This document shows positions 1-6,700 of a stretch of DNA of 12,977 nt, piece after piece. The stretch is from Candidatus Adiutrix sp. (GTDB lineage Bacteria > Desulfobacterota > Desulfarculia > Adiutricales > Adiutricaceae). Under the pieces are notes generated by a model. That model was not told where the DNA came from. It ran no database searches and saw only the letters and a list, made by a program, of their open reading frames with translations. The stretch spans positions 1 through 12,977 of the forward strand of contig JAISRV010000243.1 in NCBI GenBank assembly GCA_031273445.1. The letters run 5' to 3'. Position 1 is the stretch's first letter. Each line of letters opens with the position of its first letter. A program made the position numbers and the translations under genes.

Positions 1-39
1 CAAAAGGCTCTCGATCTGATCAAAAATATCAAGATGTAG
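1..39 (+). CDS. Possible 3' end of an upstream gene (partial)
   Basis: Frame 1 is open from the window edge to a TAG at 37-39 and would encode the last 12 residues of a protein, QKALDLIKNIKM. The composition looks like an ordinary amphipathic C-terminal helix, and the following 110 bases are AT-rich, as expected of a spacer. Twelve codons cannot establish a gene. A second frame is also open for about 38 codons, so this is only a plausible reading. No function can be assigned. Confidence 0.25.
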   Translation, partial: QKALDLIKNIKM

Positions 40-173
40 CCAGTAAAAAATCAGACATATTGATTATCATCTTTATTTCATTATATTTTTATTTGCCAAG
101 CGCCGGAACTTCAGATTAATTAATTATTATTTTTAGAGCTTAAAATCACCTCATTGTTCCTAAAAACCCCCTG
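40..173. other. AT-rich intergenic spacer
   Basis: This stretch is strikingly AT-rich (runs of T and A around 60-145) compared with the GC-rich genes around it. I see no convincing ORF, tRNA or promoter pair in it. It lies downstream of the minus-strand autotransporter gene and probably downstream of a plus-strand gene, so it is likely a terminator-type spacer between convergent genes. Confidence 0.4.
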
Positions 174-203
174 GCTGGGCAAAAATCACATTTTTTGCCC
201 AGC
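174..203. terminator. 12-bp stem hairpin downstream of the autotransporter gene
   Basis: GCTGGGCAAAAA (174-185) pairs perfectly with TTTTTGCCCAGC (192-203) around a six-base loop. It lies 38 bases past the stop codon of the minus-strand autotransporter gene and is followed on that strand by a short T run (TTTTT at 162-166), so it may stop transcription. The A and T tracts are inside the stem and the GC pairs are at its base, which is not the standard intrinsic terminator layout. Its core closely matches the hairpin at 10047-10074, so it may instead be a dispersed element. Confidence 0.5.
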
Positions 204-241
204 TGCGGCCCCGGGCCTGACGCGCGGCGGCTCTCCGGCTT

Positions 242-3238
242 TCAGAAGAGAAACATGGCTTTCAGCTCGCCGGAGTGGGTGGTGGTGGTCTGGCCGATGG
301 CGGTGTTGTAGTTGGCTTCCACGGTCCAGCCTGACTCGAAGGGCAGGTTCAGGGAGAGACCCAGGTCCAGGTTGTTCCGGTCGAGCTTGTCGCCCGTGGA
401 CAGAAAGCCGTAGCCGCTATTGTCGGCCATAAAAACGCCGTCGGCTTTGCCTGCGCGGTCGCCGTCAATTCGGGAATAGCCGGCCGCCCCAGCCACTCTG
501 GGCCCGGAACGGTCTTCCTGCCAGGCGAGTTCCGCGCCGAGCTTCGAACGGTGGATGTTCTGCCGGTCGCTGTCCACGCCAAGGGAATAGGCCGCAAAGC
601 GTTCCTGATATGACCGAACGTCCAGTGAAAAATATTCATAGGACAGGCCGGGCCGGATGTCCCAGCCGGCGCCCAGCGCGAAACTGCGGCCCGCCGAAGC
701 GCCGACGCGTAAAGTGTTTCCGGAATAGTCCGTCTCGTAAATCTCGTCTCTGACGCGCCTGGTCTGGCGATAATCGTTCCAGTCATATCCGGCCAGGGCG
801 CCCGCTTCGATCTCGTAAGGCAGAACCAGGCCGCCGTAAAGCATGGCGCTTAATACCGAGCCGCTGTTCTCGACGCCGCCGCCGTCGTATTTGGGCCAGG
901 CCGCGGACATGGCCAGCCCCAACAGGGAGCTGTCGAAATTCCAGTCATAGCCCAGGGCCACGCCGGGAGTTTTGAGGTCGTAGCCTGACCTGCCGTCGCC
1001 GCCGTCCTGATCGGCGAGACTGTAGAAGGGGCCGCCCCAGAGACGCCCGACCGAATCGGGATAGTCGCCGGCCGAGTAGGGATTGTCGAGTTTCGCCAAT
1101 TGATTCAGGCCTCGCCGGGATTGGCGCATGACCTCATCCCAGCCCTGCGCGGCGACGACCATGGCGCCGGGGGCGGTGACGGCATAGTCTCCGGCCCGCT
1201 CACGGTTGCGCCAGGGGTTATGGCCGGCCAGGTTCAGCTTTTGGCCGGAATCGTCCCAGGTCAGCCTGTAGCCGGAATAATCATAGATGCCCATGCTGAA
1301 GGCCGCGTCATGGCCGCCGGCCGGAACCGAACTTTGATTCACGAATTCCCCGCCCGGGTCGAAGCGGGCCAGTTCCAGCACCGGGGTTTCGCCCGTTCCG
1401 TATTCCCGCCCATAGATAAAATCATGTTCGGCCACAATGAAGTCGACGGTGCTGCCCGCGGCCAGGTTGAAATTATTGGCCGACAGTTTAGCGATGTTTC
1501 CGCCTTCGACCGGAACCATAACGATGCCCGCCCCGGCCTCGACCGCGAAACGGTTCACCTTCACTTCGGCGGAAGAACCGAAAGCGGTGACGCCCCCGGC
1601 CATGGTCATATTGATCAGGCCGCGGCCGATGTTCAGCTCCTCCTCTCTGTCGCCGTAACCCGCGGCGGCGGGCCGGGCGCCGTAACCCAGGACGGAGCCG
1701 TTCAGAGTTATCCGGAAGGCGTCGTCAAGGTTGTTTGTGGCCCTGCCGTCTGCGTCCGCCAGTTTGCCGAAGGTCAGTTCGGTCGCTCTATCCGTGCCTC
1801 GCCCGAGATCGTCATAGTCCGAGATTATGTCGCCGGTTATGGCGGCGTCGCGCATGACGTTAATTTGTTCGACGTGGGCGTTGGGGGAGATGTAGACGGC
1901 ATTGCGGCCGGCCGCGAGCGAGCCCGTCAGATCAAAGTTTTTGACCAGGGGACCCGCCAGCAGGGTCGCCGCGTAGCTCAACTCGAGGTCGGCGCCGGCA
2001 TATTCGTAATAGGATGACTGTTCCGGGTCGCCAAGCAGGTTTCGGCCGAGGTCGAAGCGAACCGCGTCGCCGTTATAGGCCAGAGCCTCGATGCGGCCCC
2101 GGTTCGTCAGGCTGCTGCTGTTGCCGTAGGCGAAGAGAGCTCCGATGCCGTATAGGCCGTTGACCTGAACCGTAACGCCCGGATTGACGATAATGTTGTT
2201 TCTTACGCCGTCGGAACGAATGCCCCCGCCGCCGACGCCGTTGGCCATAATATCGGCCGCCTGATAGACGGTATTGTCGCTGCCGAAAACATGCAGGCCC
2301 AAGCCGTAAGAGCTCAGGTTTTCACGGCCGTCGATATAGGTGCCGCCGCCGGCGTCCCGCGCGAAATAACCCTGGGTGTTGGTGACTACGCCGCCGTCAG
2401 TGTAGATCGACCGGCCGAAAAAGTCGCGCAGATCAATATCGTAGCCGATATCATTCAGGGCCGCCAATTCCGCTTCCATGAAGCCGGAATAATTGCGGAA
2501 CTGTCGATGGGTCATCAGACCGTTGACGAGGCCGAAGTGGGATTTGACCTGGTTGGAGGCGTTATCCATGGGAATGTCGCGTGGCGCGCCGTCGCCGTAA
2601 ACACGGGAGGCGATGGGCCCCTGAAAAACCCATTGACCGCCGACCCGGTTGAGGTAGTCGTCAAATGGGGATGATTCAGACGGATCGTCAGCCAGGGAGG
2701 AAATGCCCAGGGCATGGCCCAGCTCGTGGATCATGACGCTTTCAAGATTCCAGGAACCGCCCAATTGGGAGTTCCGGTTCAGGGTAAAGGGCAGGCGCCC
2801 GATGACGACCTCGGCGTGGTGATCCAGGCCGTCAGTGTCGGTCACGGCGCCCCCGTGGGCCAGGACATAGTTGGTCGCCGCGATGTAATAGTCGCCGGAG
2901 CCGTTGGTCAGGACTACAGGGGCGGCGCCGGCGTTCTCTTCATTATTGGTCGTCACATAAATGACGACCGTCTCCGACGGCGCGCCATCGGGCATGAGGC
3001 GTTCGGCCCAATACTGAGTGGCCCGGATCAGGGCGTCGCGTTCGGCCTGATTCATATCCCAGGCGGCTTGCTGGTCGCCTGGGTCGGCGACCTCGTGGAA
3101 GACAAGCCGGAAAACCGTATGCCCGGAAAAATTCTTGATGTCCGCGGTCGTGGCGGCTTGGCCTGTTGAAGCCATGACCAGAAGCAACAGCCCCAAAATG
3201 GCGGCCGCGAGTTTGCCTGATTTAAATTTCGCTTTCAT
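242..3238 (-). CDS. Autotransporter with metalloprotease passenger
   Basis: The 998-residue product reads as a surface or secreted zinc protease carried by its own outer-membrane barrel. A signal peptide fills residues 1-28 (basic MKAKFKSGK, hydrophobic core, likely cut after TGQA). The protease module (about 30-280) has HELGHALG at 171-178, with H171, E172 and H175 as expected zinc and catalytic residues, and a Met-turn-like GLMTH around M242. The residue three after G178 is serine where metzincins have His or Asp; H234 in SHFG is a better candidate third ligand. Residues about 280-720 form a Gly/Asn/Asp-rich passenger of beta-helix type, including an ITGDIISD segment near 468. Residues about 729-998 form the autotransporter barrel, ending in the classic C-terminal aromatic (MFLF). 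The start is supported by GGAG five to six bases upstream. Substrate and whether the passenger is released cannot be told. The gene stands alone with its own promoter. Confidence 0.93.
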   Translation of the reverse strand: MKAKFKSGKLAAAILGLLLLVMASTGQAATTADIKNFSGHTVFRLVFHEVADPGDQQAAWDMNQAERDALIRATQYWAERLMPDGAPSETVVIYVTTNNEENAGAAPVVLTNGSGDYYIAATNYVLAHGGAVTDTDGLDHHAEVVIGRLPFTLNRNSQLGGSWNLESVMIHELGHALGISSLADDPSESSPFDDYLNRVGGQWVFQGPIASRVYGDGAPRDIPMDNASNQVKSHFGLVNGLMTHRQFRNYSGFMEAELAALNDIGYDIDLRDFFGRSIYTDGGVVTNTQGYFARDAGGGTYIDGRENLSSYGLGLHVFGSDNTVYQAADIMANGVGGGGIRSDGVRNNIIVNPGVTVQVNGLYGIGALFAYGNSSSLTNRGRIEALAYNGDAVRFDLGRNLLGDPEQSSYYEYAGADLELSYAATLLAGPLVKNFDLTGSLAAGRNAVYISPNAHVEQINVMRDAAITGDIISDYDDLGRGTDRATELTFGKLADADGRATNNLDDAFRITLNGSVLGYGARPAAAGYGDREEELNIGRGLINMTMAGGVTAFGSSAEVKVNRFAVEAGAGIVMVPVEGGNIAKLSANNFNLAAGSTVDFIVAEHDFIYGREYGTGETPVLELARFDPGGEFVNQSSVPAGGHDAAFSMGIYDYSGYRLTWDDSGQKLNLAGHNPWRNRERAGDYAVTAPGAMVVAAQGWDEVMRQSRRGLNQLAKLDNPYSAGDYPDSVGRLWGGPFYSLADQDGGDGRSGYDLKTPGVALGYDWNFDSSLLGLAMSAAWPKYDGGGVENSGSVLSAMLYGGLVLPYEIEAGALAGYDWNDYRQTRRVRDEIYETDYSGNTLRVGASAGRSFALGAGWDIRPGLSYEYFSLDVRSYQERFAAYSLGVDSDRQNIHRSKLGAELAWQEDRSGPRVAGAAGYSRIDGDRAGKADGVFMADNSGYGFLSTGDKLDRNNLDLGLSLNLPFESGWTVEANYNTAIGQTTTTHSGELKAMFLF

Positions 3239-3401
3239 TTTGTCTCCGTTCCATTTTTCTGCCCAGAGGCTCCACGGCCTGACCGGGGCGGCGAGCGTCG
3301 TCTGTTGCGGGGAAACAGGGCCATGTCTGGCGGCGTTGATTCTCAGGATGAACCTGAAGTTGATTGTTAAATTTGCTCAAATTGACTAATTTTAAATATA
3401 A

Positions 3402-3430
3402 TTATATAGAAAATAATAATAAAAGTCAAC
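3402..3430 (-). promoter_or_regulatory. Near-consensus sigma70 promoter for the autotransporter gene
   Basis: On the minus strand TTGACT (3430-3425) and a perfect TATAAT (3407-3402) are separated by exactly 17 bases. Transcription would start near 3395, giving a leader of about 155 bases before the ATG at 3238. The region is very AT-rich, so chance matches are more likely here than elsewhere, but spacing and both boxes are unusually good and the orientation fits the downstream gene. Confidence 0.65.
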
Positions 3431-3437
3431 TTTTATG
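3420..3437. promoter_or_regulatory. 18-bp palindrome over the -35 box, candidate operator
   Basis: ATAAAAGT (3420-3427) and ACTTTTAT (3430-3437) are perfect inverted arms separated by CA. The -35 box of the predicted autotransporter promoter lies inside the element. A dimeric regulator bound here would block or modulate RNA polymerase. No regulator gene is in the window, so the ligand is unknown. Confidence 0.45.
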
Positions 3438-3518
3438 TCTTACTTTATATAGTATGTTATAATTATAGGGCACATTATCTGGTGATTCTTGAAGAGCGCC
3501 TGAAAGAGGATTGAGGAG

Positions 3519-3566
3519 AAAAGTTTTCCAATCCCAAAGAGCCTTGACGAAGGATTGGAAACTTTT
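3519..3566. terminator. Inverted repeat, possible terminator of the activase gene
   Basis: AAAAGTTTTCCAATCC (3519-3534) and GGATTGGAAACTTTT (3552-3566) pair over 15 bp with one bulged base and a 17-base loop. On the minus strand this follows the activase stop codon by about 130 bases, and the 3' arm ends in CTTTTCTCC, a weak U tract. It may terminate the activase transcript before the autotransporter promoter. The low-GC stem and the distance leave other origins open, such as a remnant of a mobile element end. Confidence 0.4.
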
Positions 3567-3595
3567 GGCGTATGACGCTCGGTTTGATGGTTCAG

Positions 3596-3714
3596 ATGCG
3601 GAAGGAAAGCGAAAGGTATCGCTGTTCGCCAGAACTGCGATTATGATGTCGCATTGCGCCGACTAATGGGAAAGAGAGCGAAAGAGATATCCATTCGTCA
3701 GAACTTGCGGGAGA
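3596..3714. repeat. Two degenerate direct-repeat copies about 70 bases apart
   Basis: Copy one (about 3596-3640) and copy two (about 3666-3710) share the blocks AGCGAAAG, TATC and TTCG-CAGAACT, then GCG, with small indels. Copy two extends into the last codons of the activase gene. The similarity was aligned by eye and is imperfect. It may mark a local duplication during decay of the spacer. Confidence 0.35.
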
Positions 3715-6700
3715 CGTAAGCCGCCGCCGCGGCGCTGAACAAAGGCGCGTCAGGCTGCTGCTGGCTGGTTGGGCCGGGCCGGTTATTTTTGAAGGAAGGC
3801 GGCGTCAGGCCGGAGCTGGTTCCGTTTTTGGGAAACATGGGCGGCCCCTGCGGCCTTTCCGGCGCGCGCTGATTTTCCTCCGCGTCCAGGGCCACGGACA
3901 TCATCAGTTTGATGCGGTTGAGCTGATTGACTTCGCTGGTTCCCGGATCATAATCCACGGCCACCAGGTTGGCCCGGGGATAGCGGCGTTTCAGCTCCTT
4001 GACGACGCCTTTGCCGGTGATGTGGTTGGGCAGGCAGCCGAAGGGCTGGAGGCACAGAATGTTGGGAATGCCTTTTTCTATCATCATGGCCATGTCGGCG
4101 GCCAGGTACCAGCCTTCGCCATATTGGTTGCCCAGGGAAAGTATGCCTTCGCCGGCTTTTTTAAGCTCTTTAAAGGTCTGCAGGCAGCCGAAGCGGGGGT
4201 GTTTGGCCAAAGCTTTGCGCATGGGTTTTCTGGCGCGCTCGATCATATGGATCAGCCACAGAGAAACCCACTTGCGCATACGGCTCCCGGCCAGGGTATC
4301 GGCGCGGAATACGTCGTCGTAGAGACAGTACATGAAAAAATCGGTCAGCTCCGGCAAGACCGCCTGTCCGCCCTCGGCCTCGACCACTTCAATGGCGTGA
4401 TTGTTGGCTTCGGGGTGGAAGTTGATGAGAATTTCGCCGAGGATTCCGACTTTAGGCCGATCCGCGGGCTTGAGGTTCAGGGCGGCGAAGTCTTCGACCA
4501 TGGCGCGAACGTCTTTTCTGAAAGCCTTCGCGTCTCCGGACTCCACTATGCGCGCCGCCTTGATCGACCAGCGGTCATAGAGTTTTTGGGCTTCGCCGGG
4601 CGCCGTTTCATAGGGCCGGGAGGCCAGGAGAAGACGGTTGAGCAGGTCGCCGTAGAGAAGGGCCAGGAGGATGCGCTTTATCATGGCCCGGTCGACCTTG
4701 ACGCCCTCGCTGCTTTTGCTCTGGGCCAGACTGAAAGGCCAGACCGGCACATGCCCCATATCGCATTCTTCCAGGGCCCGGCGCAGAAAGCCGACGTAGT
4801 TGGTGGCGCGGCAGCCGCCGCCGGTCTGCGACATCATCACCGCCGTGCGGCTTAAGTCATAACCGCCGGTTTTAAGCGCATGAAGAAGCTGGCCGATGGA
4901 AATCAAGGCCGGGTAGCAGGCGTCATTGTTGACGTGGCGCAAACCTTCTTCAATGGCTTCGCGGGAGACTTTGGGCAAAATTTCCAGCCTGTAGCCGGAA
5001 GGCGCCATGGCCGGGGCCAGGAACTGCCAGTGGGCCGGGGACATCTGCGGGGCCAGAATGGTATATTCCGAGACCTTGTCGGCCGTTATTTTCACCGGCT
5101 CATAGCGATAGGTGCGGGTGACGGCGTTGGCGGTGCGGCTGCGCCGCCTTTCTTTGATGGCGGCCAGGAGCGAGCGGATGCGGATGCGGGCCGCGCCGAG
5201 GTTGGCCCCTTCGTCGATTTTCAATAAAGTGTAGACTTTGCCGGCGTCTTCCAATATTTCTCTCACCTGGTCGGTGGTGATGGCGTCCAGACCGCAGCCG
5301 AAGGAGTTGAGCTGCACCAGCTCCAAATTCTCGCGCCGGGCCGTCACCAGGGCGGCGCGATAGAGGCGGGAGTGAGGAATCCATTGGTCGAACATGCGCA
5401 ATTTCGAGTCGGCCGGGGCCAGGTGGTCCACCGAGTCGCAGGTTAAAACCGCCAGGCCGTTGGAGGCGATGACGTCGGAAATGCCATGGTGCACTTCAGG
5501 ATCGATATGGTAGGGGTGTCCGGCCAGAATAACCCCGGCGCCGCCGTTCTTTTTGAGGTAATTCAAGGCGCGTTCGCCGGCGGAGTGAATGTCGTCCCGG
5601 TGCCTGGCCAATTCGGCGTAGGCCGCCTTCAGCGCGGCCTTGACGTCGTCCGGTCTGACGCGGAACGGGGCCAGTTCCGAGGTCAGCGCCCGGGCCGTTT
5701 TAGCCGGCGCGGTCAGGTCGATAAAGGGGGCGATGAAGGGCAGGCCCTTTTCATTTATGACGTCCATATTCAGACGAATCAGTTCGCCGTAGCTGCCGAC
5801 CAGAGGGCAGTTGTAGCGGGCGTCGGTGGCGTAAGGCGCGGGAATGTCCAGCGGCATGGAGGGCAAAAAAATGAAATCAGGCCGCCTTTCAACCAGTTCC
5901 AGAACATGGCCGTGAACCAGTTTGGCCGGGTAGCAAACCGTCTGCGAGGGAATCGTGTCCAGGGCCTTGTTGAACATATCTTTGGAAGAAGGCGGCGACA
6001 ATTCGACCCTGAAGCCCAGATGAGTAAAAAAAGTGAACCAGAACGGATAATTGTCATAAAGGCCCAGGACCCTGGGGATGCCCACCACCCCGCGGGCTTC
6101 AGCCGGCAGAAGAGGTTTGTAGACTTCAAACAGGCGGTATAAGTTCCATTTGAAAAGGTTGGGCAATTCGTTGAATTCCGCGGGCGGACTTTTGGCCAGC
6201 GACCCGATGGCCGGTATTCTGGCCAGGGCGGCGGAAATTTCGCCGAGGCGGGCCCGGTTGGCCAGGGCGTCGATCTTGTCGGCGGCGTTGCTTTTGGTCG
6301 AAGCTCCGCGTTCGCAGCGGTTGCCGGAGATGAACAGGCGGCCGTCTGAAAAACGGTTGACGGTCAATAGACAGCGGTTTTCGCATTTGCCGCAGCGGGT
6401 GTTCTTGGTGGCGACGCCGAAGCCGGGCAGGGTTTCCGGGCTGATGAGCGTGGATTCGCCCGGCTGGTCGTGAAAATGTTCTTTGGCCAGAAGGGCCATG
6501 CCGAATGCGCCCATGAGGCCGGCGATATCCGGCCGCACGACCTCGCGGCCGATGGACAGTTCAAAGGCCCGCAAAACCGCGTCGTTGAAAAAGGCGCCGC
6601 CCTGGGCCACGACCCGCCCGCCGAGGTCCTCGGGGCGGCTGATGCGGATGACCTTGTAGAGCGCGTTGCGGACGACCGAATACGAGAGGCCCGCGGAAAT

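Larger units (their letters stand above)
3239..3697. other. 459-bp spacer between the two large minus-strand genes
   Basis: Apart from the promoter and palindrome, the spacer holds a 15-bp hairpin (3519-3566) and two degenerate copies of a roughly 45-base sequence, the second running into the end of the activase gene. I find no ORF with a plausible ribosome binding site and no tRNA. The part at 3480-3697 has intermediate GC content and short open frames with KESER-like repeats, and could be a decayed gene or mobile element that I cannot identify. Confidence 0.5.

Noticed and set aside
1100..2017. 305-codon plus-strand ORF opposite the autotransporter
   Set aside because: It is antisense to the passenger region of a protein with a clear signal peptide and barrel; no ribosome binding site and no recognisable domain.
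3583..3716. Open plus-strand frame of about 40 codons in the spacer, with an internal ATG at 3666
   Set aside because: No ribosome binding site, overlaps the activase 3' end and the degenerate repeat, and no similarity recognised.
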